This document shows, one piece after another, positions 23,232 through 34,023 of a stretch of 44,897 nt of DNA. The stretch covers positions 45,367 to 90,263 of the forward strand of contig NZ_JACARC010000020.1 in the NCBI RefSeq assembly GCF_013386825.1, given 5' to 3'. The translations under genes were made by a program, and so were the position numbers. The DNA comes from Pseudomonas sp. IPO3778. Its GTDB lineage: Bacteria > Pseudomonadota > Gammaproteobacteria > Pseudomonadales > Pseudomonadaceae. How positions within the stretch are numbered: position 1 is the first letter of the stretch; the number at the start of each line of letters is the position of its first letter. The notes under the pieces were generated by a model, which was not told where the DNA came from, made no database searches, and saw only the letters and a program-made list of their open reading frames with translations.

Positions 23232-23855
23232 ATGCGTCTTATCCGCATGCTGTTGTTGCCGGCACTGGCCCTGACTGCTGTTTCGGCTCACGCTGATCCG
23301 GCTTCCGTGGCGAGCCTGACCAACCTGCTGGACAAATCCAAGACCCTGACTGCGCGCTTCTCCCAGTTGACCCTGGACGGTGGCGGCACTCAGCTGCAGC
23401 AAACCGCCGGCGAAATGGCCGTGCAGCGTCCAGGGCTGTTCTACTGGAAAACCGACGCGCCCAACGATCAGACCATCGTTTCCGATGGCCAGAAAGTCAC
23501 CCTGTGGGACCCGGACCTGGAGCAGGCGACCATCAAGAAGCTTGATCCGCGCCTGAGTCAGACGCCGGCGCTGCTCCTGTCGGGGGATGTGTCGCAGATC
23601 AGCCAGAGTTTCGATATCACCTCCAAGCAGACCAGCAACGTGATTGAGTTCACGCTCAAGCCGAAGTCCAAGGACACGCTGTTCGACAGCCTGAACCTGT
23701 CGTTCAACAACGGTGTGATCAACAACATGCGCCTGATCGACAGTGTTGGCCAGCGCACCGATATCCTGTTCTCCGGGGTCAAGGCCAACCAGTCGGTGCC
23801 GGCGTCCACGTTCAAGTTCGACATCCCCAAGGGTGCCGACGTGATCCAGGAATAA
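23232..23855 (+). CDS. lolA: Outer-membrane lipoprotein carrier protein LolA
   Basis: Periplasmic chaperone that carries lipoproteins from LolCDE to LolB. The protein is 207 residues from ATG 23232, with a signal peptide ending about residue 21 (SAHA-DPASV). The mature part shows [39 protein letters not shown], the family's conserved beta-barrel start. ATG 23232 is preferred over ATG 23220 because GAGGA (23222-23226) precedes it. The ftsK-lolA-rarA order is conserved widely in gammaproteobacteria. Confidence 0.95.
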   Translation: MRLIRMLLLPALALTAVSAHADPASVASLTNLLDKSKTLTARFSQLTLDGGGTQLQQTAGEMAVQRPGLFYWKTDAPNDQTIVSDGQKVTLWDPDLEQATIKKLDPRLSQTPALLLSGDVSQISQSFDITSKQTSNVIEFTLKPKSKDTLFDSLNLSFNNGVINNMRLIDSVGQRTDILFSGVKANQSVPASTFKFDIPKGADVIQE

Positions 23856-23882
23856 TCTGCCTAGAGGTTTCAAACGCTGCCC

Positions 23883-25204
23883 ATGGACCTGTTTCGAAGT
23901 GACCCGATTGCTCAGCCTTTGGCAGCGCGCCTGCGCTCGACCAACCTGGACGAGTACGTCGGGCAGGAACACCTGCTCGCTCGCGGCAAGCCTTTGCGCG
24001 AAGCCCTGGAGCAGGGTGCGCTGCACTCGATGATTTTCTGGGGGCCGCCGGGCGTGGGTAAAACCACCCTGGCGCGGCTCTTGGCGAAAGTCTCGGACGC
24101 ACACTTCGAAACGGTTTCGGCGGTGCTGGCCGGGGTCAAGGAAATCCGCCAGGCGGTGGAAGTCGCCAAGCAGCAGGCCGGGCAATACGGCAAGCGCACC
24201 ATCCTGTTTGTTGACGAAGTGCATCGCTTCAACAAGTCGCAGCAGGATGCGTTTTTGCCGTATGTCGAAGACGGCACGCTGATCTTTATTGGCGCCACTA
24301 CCGAAAATCCGTCCTTTGAACTGAACAACGCCTTGCTGTCCCGGGCCCGTGTCTATGTGCTCAAAAGCCTCGACGAAGCCGCGATGCAGAAGCTGTTGCA
24401 ACGGGCGCTGACCGAAGACAAAGGCTTGGGCAAGCGCCAGCTGAGTGTCAGTGAGGAAGGTTTCAAGATCCTGCTGACGGCGGCTGATGGCGATGGTCGA
24501 CGCTTTCTCAACCTGTTGGAGAACGCTTCCGACCTGGCAGAGGACGGCAGCGAAATCGGCGTCGACCTGCTGCAAAGCCTGCTGGGGGACACCCGTCGCC
24601 GTTTCGACAAGGGTGGCGAAGCGTTCTACGACCAGATTTCCGCGCTGCACAAGTCGGTGCGCGGTTCCAACCCGGACGGCGCGTTGTACTGGTTTGCGCG
24701 GATGATCGACGGTGGCTGCGACCCGCTGTACCTCGCCCGGCGCGTGGTGCGCATGGCCAGCGAAGACATCGGCAACGCTGACCCGCGCGCCCTGAGCCTG
24801 TGCCTGGCCGCCTGGGACGTGCAGGAGCGCCTGGGCAGCCCGGAAGGCGAGCTGGCGGTGGCCCAGGCCATCACCTACCTGGCTTGTGCGCCGAAGAGCA
24901 ACGCGGTGTACATGGGCTTCAAGTCCGCCCTGCGTGCCGCCGCCGAGCATGGTTCACTGGAAGTGCCGCTGCACCTGCGCAATGCACCCACCAAGCTGAT
25001 GAAGCAGCTCGGTTATGGCGACGAATACCGCTATGCCCACGATGAGCCGGACGCCTATGCGGCCGGCGAAGATTATTTCCCGGATGACCTTGAGCCACAG
25101 CCGTTCTACCAGCCGGTGCCTCGCGGCCTGGAGTTGAAGATCGGCGAGAAGCTCAATCACCTTGCTCAACTTGATCGCCTGAGCCCCAGGCAGCGGAGAA
25201 AATC

Positions 25205-25208
<4 letters not shown>
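23883..25208 (+). CDS. rarA: Replication-associated recombination protein RarA (MgsA)
   Basis: AAA+ ATPase of the clamp-loader group that acts at stalled forks and single-strand gaps. The protein has 441 residues with Walker A GPPGVGKT (54-61), Walker [11 protein letters not shown] near 107-116 and sensor-1 GATTENPS. The C-terminal tetramerisation part includes [30 protein letters not shown]. It overlaps crcB by 4 bp (ATGA), so translation of the two is probably coupled. Confidence 0.95.
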
Positions 25209-26876
<1,668 letters not shown>

Positions 26877-28271
26877 ATGGAATTTCTGCCGCTGTTTCAT
26901 AACCTGCGCGGCAGTCGTGTGTTGGTCGTCGGTGGTGGGGAGATTGCCTTGCGCAAATCCCGACTGCTGGCCGACGCCGGCGCGTTGTTGCGGGTGGTTG
27001 CTCCCCAGATTGAAGACCAGTTGCGTGAACTGGTACAGGGCAGTGGCGGTGAACTGATTTTGCGCGGTTATCAGGAGGCCGACCTTGACGGTTGCACCCT
27101 GATCATCGCCGCGACCGACGACGAGCCGCTGAACGCGCAAGTGTCCAGCGATGCCCGGCGCCGTTGCGTACCGGTGAATGTGGTGGACGCGCCGGCCTTG
27201 TGCAGCGTGATCTTCCCGGCGATTGTCGACCGTTCGCCGTTGGTGATCGCCGTGTCCAGCGGCGGCGATGCGCCGGTGCTGGCGCGCTTGATCCGCGCCA
27301 AGCTGGAAACCTGGATACCGTCGACTTATGGCCAGCTGGCCGGGTTGGCGGCGCGGTTTCGTAGCCAGGTCAAAGGCTTGTTCCCGGATGTGCAGCAACG
27401 TCGTGCGTTCTGGGAGGAGGTCTTTCAAGGCCCGATTGCTGATCGGCAACTGGCCGGGCAGGGCGATGAAGCCGAGCGTCTGCTGGTGGAGAAAATCAAC
27501 GGTGCGCCGCCCCATGCACCGGGCGAAGTCTACCTGGTGGGCGCAGGCCCGGGTGATCCCGACCTGTTGACCTTCCGAGCCTTACGCTTGATGCAGCAGG
27601 CCGATGTGGTGCTGTACGACCGTCTGGTGGCGCCGGCGATTCTTGAGTTGTGCCGTCGTGATGCCGAGCGCGTGTATGTCGGCAAGCGTCGCGCCGACCA
27701 TGCGGTGCCGCAAGACCAGATCAACCAGCAACTGGTAGACCTGGCCAAGCAAGGCAAGCGCGTGTTGCGGCTCAAGGGTGGCGATCCGTTTATCTTTGGC
27801 CGGGGTGGCGAAGAGATCGAAGAACTGGCGGCCCATGGCATCCCGTTCCAGGTGGTACCGGGCATTACGGCGGCCAGTGGTTGCGCGGCGTATGCCGGTA
27901 TTCCGCTGACCCACCGCGACTATGCGCAATCGGTTCGCTTTATTACCGGGCACTTGAAGGACGGGACTTCGGACCTGCCGTGGAGTGATCTGGTAGGGCC
28001 TTCACAGACACTTGTGTTCTACATGGGGCTGATCGGGTTGCCGATCATCTGCGAACAGCTGATCAAGCATGGCCGTGCGGCGGATACGCCGGCAGCGTTG
28101 ATCCAGCAGGGCACCACGTCCAACCAGCGAGTGTTTACCGGCACCCTGGCTGACCTGCCACGTATGGTGGCGGAGCATGAAGTGCATGCGCCGACACTGG
28201 TGATTGTGGGAGAAGTGGTGCAGTTGCGTGAGAAGCTGAAGTGGTTTGAAGGCGCTCAATCGCAAGTTTGA
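26877..28271 (+). CDS. cysG: Siroheme synthase, trifunctional CysG
   Basis: Makes siroheme for sulfite and nitrite reductases. The N-terminal part (1-~150) is the NAD-dependent precorrin-2 dehydrogenase/ferrochelatase, with [13 protein letters not shown]. The C-terminal part (about 216-455) is the SAM-dependent uroporphyrinogen III methyltransferase, with [31 protein letters not shown] and [13 protein letters not shown]. The length of 464 residues is that of the full fusion. ATG 26877 follows the serS TAA with no gap; GAGG inside the serS end serves as ribosome site. Confidence 0.97.
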   Translation: MEFLPLFHNLRGSRVLVVGGGEIALRKSRLLADAGALLRVVAPQIEDQLRELVQGSGGELILRGYQEADLDGCTLIIAATDDEPLNAQVSSDARRRCVPVNVVDAPALCSVIFPAIVDRSPLVIAVSSGGDAPVLARLIRAKLETWIPSTYGQLAGLAARFRSQVKGLFPDVQQRRAFWEEVFQGPIADRQLAGQGDEAERLLVEKINGAPPHAPGEVYLVGAGPGDPDLLTFRALRLMQQADVVLYDRLVAPAILELCRRDAERVYVGKRRADHAVPQDQINQQLVDLAKQGKRVLRLKGGDPFIFGRGGEEIEELAAHGIPFQVVPGITAASGCAAYAGIPLTHRDYAQSVRFITGHLKDGTSDLPWSDLVGPSQTLVFYMGLIGLPIICEQLIKHGRAADTPAALIQQGTTSNQRVFTGTLADLPRMVAEHEVHAPTLVIVGEVVQLREKLKWFEGAQSQV

Positions 28272-28290
28272 TAGGCGCGACACTGTCCAA

Positions 28291-28392
28291 CTGTAGGAGC
28301 GAGCTTGCTCGCGAAAGACTCAAGGGTACCCCGTTCATTCAGAATGAGCGCGTTATCGTTGGCGACCTTCGCGAGCAAGCTCGCTCCTACAG
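28291..28392. repeat. REP-type palindromic element, family 2
   Basis: Perfect 25-bp arms (28291-28315 and 28368-28392), core GAGCGAGCTTGCTCGCGAA, with a 52-nt spacer. A different REP family from the one at 3.1 and 18.4 kb. It sits between convergent cysG and yqjG and may also act as a terminator structure. Confidence 0.9.
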
Positions 28393-28400
28393 GGCTTGGA

Positions 28401-29396
28401 TCAACTCCAAACGCCTTTCCCGCTCAACCGGTCTCGGTCATGAGCAGCATCAAACCTCTGCAACGGCCCTTCCGGCACAATCCCCGTCGGATTAATCGTG
28501 CGATGACTGGCGTAGTAGTGCCCCTTGATATGGGCAAAATCCACCGTCTCGGCGATCCCCGGCCACTGATACAACTCCCTCAGCCAATTCGACAAATTCG
28601 GATAATCCGCAATCCGCCGCAGGTTGCATTTGAAGTGGCTGTAGTACACCGCATCAAACCGAATGGCTGTGGTGAAAAGCCTTACATCGGCTTCCGTCAG
28701 GTATTCCCCTGCCAAATAGCGATGTTCACCCAGGTGCTGTTCCAGGTGATCCAGCTCGGCGAACACATCATCAAATGCGGCTTCATACGCTTTTTGTGAC
28801 GTGGCAAAGCCTGCGCGGTACACGCCGTTATTCACGGCGGGATAGATCCGGTCGTTCAGTGCATCGATGGTCTCGCGCTGGGCTTCGGGGTAGAAGTCCA
28901 GCTGATTGCCGGTCAGGTCATTAAACGCACTGTTGAACATGCGAATAATCTCAGCCGACTCATTGCTGACAATCCGCTTGAGCCTCTTGTCCCACAACAC
29001 CGGCACGGTCACGCGCCCGGTGTAGCTGGCGGTGTCGGCGGTGTAGCGTTGGTGCATGTAGGTGAAGTCGTCGAGTGTGTCGCCGCTGGAGCCGTGGGCC
29101 TTGTCGAAGGTCCAGCCGTTTTCCAGCATCAGCCAACTGACCACCGACACATCAATCAAGCTTTCCAGGCCTTTGAGCTTACGCAGGATCAATGTGCGGT
29201 GCGCCCAGGGGCAGGCGAGGGAGACGTACAAATGGTAGCGGCCGGCTTCAGCCGCAAAGCCGCCTTCACCGCTCGGGCCGGGTTCGCCTCCGGCGGTCAC
29301 CCAGTTGCGGCGTTGCGCCTGTTCCCGTTGGAAGGCGCCGTCTGCGCTACTTTCGTACCACTGGTCATGCCAGCGTCCTTCGATCAGCAAACCCAT
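28401..29396 (-). CDS. yqjG: Glutathionyl-hydroquinone reductase (YqjG/Xi-class GST)
   Basis: Reduces glutathionyl-hydroquinones to hydroquinones. The 331 residues match the family's usual length. The catalytic Cys62 lies in the motif SLACPWAHRTLI, in the thioredoxin-like N-domain. The GST C-domain follows, with TPVLWDK-like VPVLWDKRLKRIVSNESAEIIRMFN and the ending ADVRLFTTAIRFDAVYYSHFKCN. The gene stands alone, ending beside the REP element. Its physiological quinone substrate is not evident. Confidence 0.92.
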   Translation of the reverse strand: MGLLIEGRWHDQWYESSADGAFQREQAQRRNWVTAGGEPGPSGEGGFAAEAGRYHLYVSLACPWAHRTLILRKLKGLESLIDVSVVSWLMLENGWTFDKAHGSSGDTLDDFTYMHQRYTADTASYTGRVTVPVLWDKRLKRIVSNESAEIIRMFNSAFNDLTGNQLDFYPEAQRETIDALNDRIYPAVNNGVYRAGFATSQKAYEAAFDDVFAELDHLEQHLGEHRYLAGEYLTEADVRLFTTAIRFDAVYYSHFKCNLRRIADYPNLSNWLRELYQWPGIAETVDFAHIKGHYYASHRTINPTGIVPEGPLQRFDAAHDRDRLSGKGVWS

Positions 29397-29484
29397 GACT
29401 GACTCCTTGGCTAATAAGCGTTGGAGTGCAGTCTAAAGGTCTGAGTTCGAACAAAAAGCGCAAAGGCTGGGGGTTAATGATCGA

Positions 29485-30486
29485 CTAAATCGATTTGTCC
29501 CGAGCGTCCCAGTACTGCTGGGCCAGCTCGAACGCCTGCTCACGTGGGTGGCCGAGGCCGCGCAGTGCCAGGGCCATGGTGGCGATCAGTGCCAGTTGCG
29601 GGTAGCTGTCCTGCACTTCACCGCGCCATAGTGCCTTCAGGTGTTCGGGCTCCAGAGCGGCGGGCTTGACGTGGCGCTGGGCAGAGAGGGCGGGCCACTC
29701 TTCATCCCAGCTCTCGCCGCCGGTGGTGCCATACAGATGGCTGATGGTGTCCGGGTTGATCTCAATCTCCCCGCCGTCGCCCTTGACCACGATGGTGTTG
29801 TCGCCGAGCAGGCCGCTGGCATCACGGTGCACGCCCTGATAACCCGGATGGAAGATACTTTGCAGGCCGCAGCGGGCACTCAACGGGTTGAGGATGCGCG
29901 CCAGTGAGTGGATCGGCGAACGCAGGCCCAGGGTGTTGCGCAGGTCGATCATGCGCTGCAATTGCGGCGCCCAATCCCCCAGGGGAATAAACGCCAGGTT
30001 GCCCTGTTCAAGGGCGGCCTCCACCTGCTGCCAGTTGCGGCATAACGGAATCTGCAAGCCTTCCAGCAACTGCTCGGTATACAGCCGGCCCGCGGTATGC
30101 GCACCGCCGCCGTGCATCAAGATGCGCACGCCGTTCTGTGCCAGGCACTTGGCCGCCAGCAGGTACCACGGCAGGTGGCGTTTTTTACCGGCGTAGGTAG
30201 GCCAGTCGACATCCACATTGAGTGACGGTGCATTCAGGCGTTCGCGCACGGCTTCAGTAAAACCGGCGAGTTCTTCGGGGCTTTCTTCCTTGTGCCGCAA
30301 CAGCATCAGGAAGGCGCCGAGCTGGGTGTCTTCGACCTTTTCATCCAGCAGCATGCCCATGGCTTCGCGGGCTTCCTCACGGGTGAGGTTGCGGGCGCCG
30401 CGCTTGCCTTTGCCGAGGATGCGTACAAAGGGCGCGAACGGGTGCTCGGCGGGGGTTTCAGTGATCAACGGGGCAAAATCAGTCAT
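29485..30486 (-). CDS. ybiB: TrpD2/YbiB-like protein (anthranilate phosphoribosyltransferase fold)
   Basis: A 333-residue protein with the nucleoside phosphorylase class III/TrpD fold. It has an N-terminal helical domain (GKRGARNLTREEAREAMGMLLDEK) and a C-terminal alpha/beta domain (RILMHGGGAHTAGRLYTEQLLEGL). The phosphoribosyl-binding residues of true TrpD are not obvious. The E. coli paralogue YbiB binds nucleic acid instead of acting in tryptophan synthesis, so an enzymatic trp role is unlikely. ATG 30486 overlaps the tusE stop by 4 bp; the long upstream reading frame is an artefact of tusE/tusB DNA. Co-translation with the tRNA thiolation genes fits an RNA-linked role, but that is inference. 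Confidence 0.85.
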   Translation of the reverse strand: MTDFAPLITETPAEHPFAPFVRILGKGKRGARNLTREEAREAMGMLLDEKVEDTQLGAFLMLLRHKEESPEELAGFTEAVRERLNAPSLNVDVDWPTYAGKKRHLPWYLLAAKCLAQNGVRILMHGGGAHTAGRLYTEQLLEGLQIPLCRNWQQVEAALEQGNLAFIPLGDWAPQLQRMIDLRNTLGLRSPIHSLARILNPLSARCGLQSIFHPGYQGVHRDASGLLGDNTIVVKGDGGEIEINPDTISHLYGTTGGESWDEEWPALSAQRHVKPAALEPEHLKALWRGEVQDSYPQLALIATMALALRGLGHPREQAFELAQQYWDARDKSI

Positions 30487-30818
30487 AAGCAATTCGTCGG
30501 CCTGGGCAGGCCCGCCAGCTTGGCGGCGAGTTTGGCGGGAGTGCCTTTGAACAGTCGGTTGAGGTGCAGGCTGTTGCCCTTTTCCGGGCCCAGCTTCAAG
30601 GCGGTGTACTTGATCAGCGGGCGGGTGGCAGGCGACAGCTGGAATTCGGCGTAGAAGCCCCGCAGCAGTTCGAGGATTTCCCAGTGCTCCGGGGTCAGCT
30701 CCAAGTCTTCGGCGGTGGCGAGGGCGTTGGCCACGTCGCTGGACCAGTCGCTCAGGTCGACGAGGTAGCCGTCCTTGTCCAGTTCGAGGGTGCGTTCGCC
30801 TACGGTCAGGGTGTTCAT
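30483..30818 (-). CDS. tusE: Sulfur relay protein TusE (DsrC family)
   Basis: Takes persulfide sulfur from TusBCD and presents it to MnmA for 2-thiouridine formation at U34. The 111-residue protein carries the essential penultimate cysteine (Cys110, C-terminus PRPTNCL) and the DsrC core GYLVDLSDWSSDVANALATAEDLELTPEHWEILELLRGFY. ATG 30818 overlaps tusB by 4 bp, and the stop overlaps ybiB by 4 bp. MnmA is encoded in the same window at 6.9-8.1 kb. Confidence 0.94.
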   Translation of the reverse strand: MNTLTVGERTLELDKDGYLVDLSDWSSDVANALATAEDLELTPEHWEILELLRGFYAEFQLSPATRPLIKYTALKLGPEKGNSLHLNRLFKGTPAKLAAKLAGLPRPTNCL

Positions 30819-31108
30819 AGCCAGGTGTTGACCTTGTCGTAATCGATCGACAACTGGACGAAGGCCGGGTAATCGACGCTGGCGGCCCAGGCAGGCACGG
30901 CAAGATTGCGCACCTGGCTGTCTTCGGCCAGCACAAACACCTTCACGCCCTTGGCTTGCAGGGCCTGGCAGGGTGCGCTGGCAGGTTGCAGGGCGTAGGC
31001 GCCATCGCCGCACAACAGGATGGCGTCCTGGGCGCCACAGAGGCGCAGGCAGCTGTCCAGCCGGCTATCGGTAAACGGGGAGTGGGGCACCACATGCAAA
31101 GTCGACAT
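30815..31108 (-). CDS. tusB: Sulfurtransferase complex subunit TusB (DsrH family)
   Basis: A 97-residue subunit of the TusBCD heterohexamer, starting MSTLHVVPHSPFTDSRLDSCL. It shows the family's Rossmann-like beta-alpha pattern (DAILLCGDGAYALQ). TusB does not carry the relay cysteine itself. The start codon overlaps the tusC stop by one base, and the gene's own stop overlaps tusE. Confidence 0.92.
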   Translation of the reverse strand: MSTLHVVPHSPFTDSRLDSCLRLCGAQDAILLCGDGAYALQPASAPCQALQAKGVKVFVLAEDSQVRNLAVPAWAASVDYPAFVQLSIDYDKVNTWL

Positions 31109-31458
31109 CAGAGGGTAATCACCTGGTCGTAACGGTCAATCATCTGTGAGATCTGTTCGCTGCTCAGAGGCTGCGCGCTACCGGAGTCGGTCAAGCCGCG
31201 CAGGGTCAGGCTATGGCGACAGGCAAACACATCCTCAACGCCAAACAACGCCAGGGCCTGGAGGTTGGCGCTGAGGTCTTTTTGCTGCACGGCCTTGGCG
31301 TCCTGGCTTGTGGCCAGTTGAAACACGCCGTCATCCAGAAACAACAGGCCAATCGGCAAATCAAACGCACCGCCGGCCAGCACGATATCCAGCGCTTCGC
31401 GGGCACTGGGGCCGGACCAGGGTGCCTGTCGGCTGATCACCAGCAAGGATTTCGACAT
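31108..31458 (-). CDS. tusC: Sulfurtransferase complex subunit TusC (DsrF family)
   Basis: A 116-residue TusBCD subunit with KSLLVISRQAPWSGPSAREALDIVLAGGAFDLPIGLLFLDDGVFQL, typical of TusC/DsrF. The DsrE/F fold is clear. It begins one base after the tusD stop, so the four tus genes form one tightly packed unit in the order D-C-B-E. Confidence 0.93.
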   Translation of the reverse strand: MSKSLLVISRQAPWSGPSAREALDIVLAGGAFDLPIGLLFLDDGVFQLATSQDAKAVQQKDLSANLQALALFGVEDVFACRHSLTLRGLTDSGSAQPLSSEQISQMIDRYDQVITL

Positions 31459-31459
31459 G

Positions 31460-31852
31460 TCAGGGCCCTCCGAAGCAGATCAAACGGTCAGCGGCCTGGG
31501 CGGCGTCGTGCAACTGCCCCAGCCCGGACAACACCCAAGGCGCCTCCAGGTTCACCGCGCTGCGTTGATAGCGGGTGGCCTCTTCGGCATTCAGCACCCC
31601 ACGGCGCAAGGCCGCGGCGATGCAGACCACGCCATCAAGTTGATGCCCGCTGACAAACTCGCGCCACTGGCGGGCAATATCCTGCTCATCCTGTGGCGCA
31701 ACAATGTTATTGGAAGCGCTGTAGACGCCATCCTGATAAAAAAACAGCCGCACAATCTCATGCCCGCCTGCCAGCACCGCCTGGGCGAACAGCAAGGCAC
31801 GGCGCGAGGAGGGCGCATGGGGGGCTTCGAAAAGCGCAATCGCAAACTTCAT
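31460..31852 (-). CDS. tusD: Sulfurtransferase complex subunit TusD (DsrE family)
   Basis: A 130-residue catalytic subunit of TusBCD. The relay cysteine Cys77 lies in DGVVCIAAALRRGV, matching Cys78 of E. coli TusD. The N-terminus MKFAIALFEAPHAPSSRRALLFAQAVLAGGHEI is typical of DsrE. ATG 31852 is used because conservation begins there; the ORF is open 17 codons more. It heads the tusDCBE-ybiB operon, 89 bp downstream of the BI-1 gene and beyond its terminator. Confidence 0.94.
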   Translation of the reverse strand: MKFAIALFEAPHAPSSRRALLFAQAVLAGGHEIVRLFFYQDGVYSASNNIVAPQDEQDIARQWREFVSGHQLDGVVCIAAALRRGVLNAEEATRYQRSAVNLEAPWVLSGLGQLHDAAQAADRLICFGGP

Positions 31853-31901
31853 GGAACACTCTGAAGGCAAAACCTGTGGCAATGATAAAGCCGCAGGCAA
31901 C

Positions 31902-31927
31902 AAAAAGCCCGCCGAAGCGGGCTTTTT
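31902..31927 (-). terminator. Terminator of the BI-1 gene
   Basis: AAAAAGCCCGC (31902-31912) / GCGGGCTTTTT (31917-31927) with a 4-nt loop, 14 bp past the BI-1 stop and ahead of tusD. Confidence 0.88.
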
Positions 31928-31941
31928 GCATGGCGCTGCGA

Positions 31942-32613
31942 TCAGTCGTCGCGGCCCATGATGCCGAAGATCTGCAACAGGCTGATAAACAGGTTGTAGA
32001 TCGATACATACAGGCTGATGGTGGCCATGATGTAGTTACGCTCGCCACCCTGGATGATCGCGCTGGTCTGGAACAGGATACAGGCCGAGGAGAACAGCAC
32101 GAAACCGGCGCTGATCGCCAGTTGCAGGCCACTGATCTGGAAGAACATGCCTGCCAGCACTGCGGCCAGCAACACGAAGAAACCGGCGGTGATGAAACCA
32201 CCCAGGAAGCTCATGTCCTTGCGGGAAATCAGCACGTAGGCCGACAGACCACCAAACACCAGAGCGGTCATGGCAAATGCCGAGCTGACCACTTCCGCGC
32301 CGCCGGCCATGCCGAGGTAACGGTTAAGGATCGGGCCAAGGATAAAGCCCATGAAACCGGTCAAGGCAAACGCCGACACCAGGCCCCAGGCCGAGTCGCG
32401 CAGCTTGTTGGTCAGGAAGAAAAGACCGTAGAAGCCGATCAGCACCACAAAGATATTCGGGTAGCCGACGCGCATCTGCTGGGCGACGAATGCCATCACG
32501 CCGCTGAACGCGAGGGTGAGAGCGAGCAAGCCGTACGTATTGCGCAGGACGCGGCTAACCTCTAGCTGCTCAGCCTGCGCGTTTCCATTCACTGCGTAAT
32601 TCTGTTCGCGCAT
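31942..32613 (-). CDS. Bax inhibitor-1 (YccA/TMBIM) family membrane protein
   Basis: A 223-residue inner-membrane protein with about seven hydrophobic helices. The C-terminal part ATISLYVSIYNLFISLLQIFGIMGRDD is the most conserved BI-1 region. Relatives include E. coli YccA, a substrate and inhibitor of FtsH, and YbhL. The function here is uncertain: calcium or proton leak and FtsH modulation are known in the family. Start ATG 32613. In many Pseudomonas genomes it precedes tusDCBE, as here. Its promoter must share the 150 bp with the divergent tRNA-Ser promoter. Confidence 0.9.
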   Translation of the reverse strand: MREQNYAVNGNAQAEQLEVSRVLRNTYGLLALTLAFSGVMAFVAQQMRVGYPNIFVVLIGFYGLFFLTNKLRDSAWGLVSAFALTGFMGFILGPILNRYLGMAGGAEVVSSAFAMTALVFGGLSAYVLISRKDMSFLGGFITAGFFVLLAAVLAGMFFQISGLQLAISAGFVLFSSACILFQTSAIIQGGERNYIMATISLYVSIYNLFISLLQIFGIMGRDD

Positions 32614-32690
32614 GGCGACACTCCTTCAGTTTTGAAACATTCAGTCGCAAGGATCATAACAGACGCTCTGTAACAAGCTATGGCGAGAGT

Positions 32691-32718
32691 TTGACAGTGT
32701 GTTTCATTCGGGTATTAT
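32691..32718 (+). promoter_or_regulatory. Promoter of tRNA-Ser
   Basis: A perfect -35 TTGACA (32691-32696) and near-perfect -10 TATTAT (32713-32718), 16 bp apart, followed by a GC-rich discriminator (GGCGCCCGC). This is typical of stringently controlled stable-RNA promoters. It ends about 47 bp before the tRNA. Confidence 0.85.
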
Positions 32719-32765
32719 GGCGCCCGCTGAGACAGGATGGGCTACGCTAATCCTGTGTTGCACAA

Positions 32766-32856
32766 GGGAAATTGGCAGAGTGGTTGAATGCACCGGTCTT
32801 GAAAACCGGCGAACGTTAATAGCGTTCCCAGGGTTCGAATCCCTGGTTTCCCGCCA
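32766..32856 (+). tRNA. tRNA-Ser (UGA)
   Basis: A 91-nt class II tRNA. The acceptor stem is GGGAAAT/GTTTCCC with discriminator G and encoded CCA (32854-32856). The anticodon stem CCGGT/ACCGG (32793-32797, 32805-32809) holds anticodon TGA at 32800-32802. A long variable arm (GAACGTTAATAGCGTTC) is typical for serine. The T arm is CAGGG-TTCGAAT-CCCTG. It reads UCA codons. It is intact despite the prophage joined to its 3' end. Confidence 0.97.
32831..32856. other. Probable prophage attachment site (attL) in the tRNA 3' end
   Basis: The integrase gene lies 116 bp away and points at the tRNA. Integrases of this type often use the T arm/acceptor end as core site, leaving the tRNA intact. Only one copy of the core is visible because the right prophage end is outside the window, so the exact core cannot be delimited. 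Confidence 0.5.
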
Positions 32857-32870
32857 AATTAAACGATAAG

Positions 32871-32893
32871 GCCTCGATTAGTCGGGGCTTTTT
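32871..32893 (+). terminator. Terminator after tRNA-Ser
   Basis: GCCTCGA (32871-32877) / TCGGGGC (32882-32888) with a TTAG loop and one G-T pair, followed by TTTTT (32889-32893). It may be host- or prophage-derived, because it lies just outside the tRNA. Confidence 0.7.
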
Positions 32894-32935
32894 CGTATCT
32901 GGGGTTTGGGACGGTTTCTGCTGCTTTTGGCAGGG

Positions 32936-32970
32936 GTTCCGAAACTTTCGGGTAGGAGTTCCGAAACTTT
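32936..32970. repeat. Direct repeats, likely integrase arm sites
   Basis: Two exact 13-bp copies of GTTCCGAAACTTT (32936-32948 and 32958-32970), 22 bp apart or about two helical turns. A second pair, GGACGGTTTC, lies at 32909-32918 and 32979-32988 around them. They sit between the tRNA and the integrase stop, where tyrosine integrases bind arm-type sites. Confidence 0.5.
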
Positions 32971-32972
32971 GC

Positions 32973-34022
32973 CTATTTGGACGGTTTCGCGGTCGCCCCG
33001 ATCCTCCTGTACACCCTCTTTGTGATCTCCTGTTTGCTGTGTCCCAGCAGCAGGCTTGCATCGCCGATATCGATGATTTCCGAGGCGGCCTTCGGCCGTA
33101 TGTCGCGGAACTGAAAGCCTCCAATCTTGGCCGCGAGCAGCGGGTCGCCTTGTTCGATGGCATTTTGCTGAGCTTTTTCCCGCGCCTTGTCCCAGCGCAA
33201 GCGCAGCATCCCCTTCGTCATCCGCTTTCCATGCCTGTTGATCAACAGGTATTTGGATGGATGACCGACATTCCTTTCACCAATCTCCCTGACCAATCTC
33301 CCCAAGCTGTTTTCCCCTGCATCCGTACGCATCAGGATTCGCAGCTTCTGCCCGGTCTTGCCCTGCGTTACCAGGAAGTAGTCACCTTCGGTATCGTCGC
33401 TGCGCATGATCAGCACGTCAGCAGGCCTCTGCCCGGTCAAATAGCCCAAGTCCATGGCTTCCTTGAGTTCTTGTTCGGCAACCGCGTAGACGGCATCCCA
33501 GACAGCCGCATTGGCGTAGTAATCGCGCGGCGCCTCCTTGTTCTTCCTGATTCCCTGGCAAGGGTTCTCCCGTTCCGTGAGCCCCCATTCCCTGGCCATG
33601 TTGAAAACGTGGGACAGGAGCGCGATCTCGCGGTTGGCACGAACCTTCGCTGAGCGGGCATCACGGTACCCGGCAATGTTGAACGGCGTAATTGAATCGA
33701 CGGGCGCCTCATCAAACGTAGGGCGAAGCTGTTTCAGCTCGGCCATGTTGTCCTTCTGGGTGCGCTCTCCCTTTTTCGGGATGACGTCGCGCACATACCG
33801 GTCGAAGATTCCCTTCATCACTGTCAGGTCGGCCGGTTTATCTTTGGCCTCAAGTTCTGCCCATTTCAAGCGAGCTTTGCTCAGGTCCGTGCCCAGCGGG
33901 ATCTCTTTGCCTGCAGAATCCCGGTAGTAGTATCCGATCCAGACCTTGCCATTTTTCCTTGGGCGCTTACGGCGCACCATTCCTGGCGGCAAGTCCCTGT
34001 TTTCCGTGTTCCGGGGGCGCAT
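32973..34022 (-). CDS. int: Phage integrase, tyrosine recombinase
   Basis: Site-specific recombinase of the prophage, 349 residues. An N-terminal arm-binding part (FDRYVRDVIPKK, SAM-like core-binding domain about 65-150) is followed by the catalytic domain. Visible catalytic residues are Arg199 (TGQRPADVL), Lys222 (QGKTGQKL), Arg309 in RDIRPKA, His328 (LLGHS) and Tyr338 (VYRR). The usual His of HxxR is Arg306 here, a variation seen in some phage integrases. ATG 34022 lies one base beyond the stop of the DUF4224 gene, so the two are probably one unit. The position beside tRNA-Ser supports integration there. Confidence 0.95.
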   Translation of the reverse strand: MRPRNTENRDLPPGMVRRKRPRKNGKVWIGYYYRDSAGKEIPLGTDLSKARLKWAELEAKDKPADLTVMKGIFDRYVRDVIPKKGERTQKDNMAELKQLRPTFDEAPVDSITPFNIAGYRDARSAKVRANREIALLSHVFNMAREWGLTERENPCQGIRKNKEAPRDYYANAAVWDAVYAVAEQELKEAMDLGYLTGQRPADVLIMRSDDTEGDYFLVTQGKTGQKLRILMRTDAGENSLGRLVREIGERNVGHPSKYLLINRHGKRMTKGMLRLRWDKAREKAQQNAIEQGDPLLAAKIGGFQFRDIRPKAASEIIDIGDASLLLGHSKQEITKRVYRRIGATAKPSK

Positions 34023-34023
34023 A

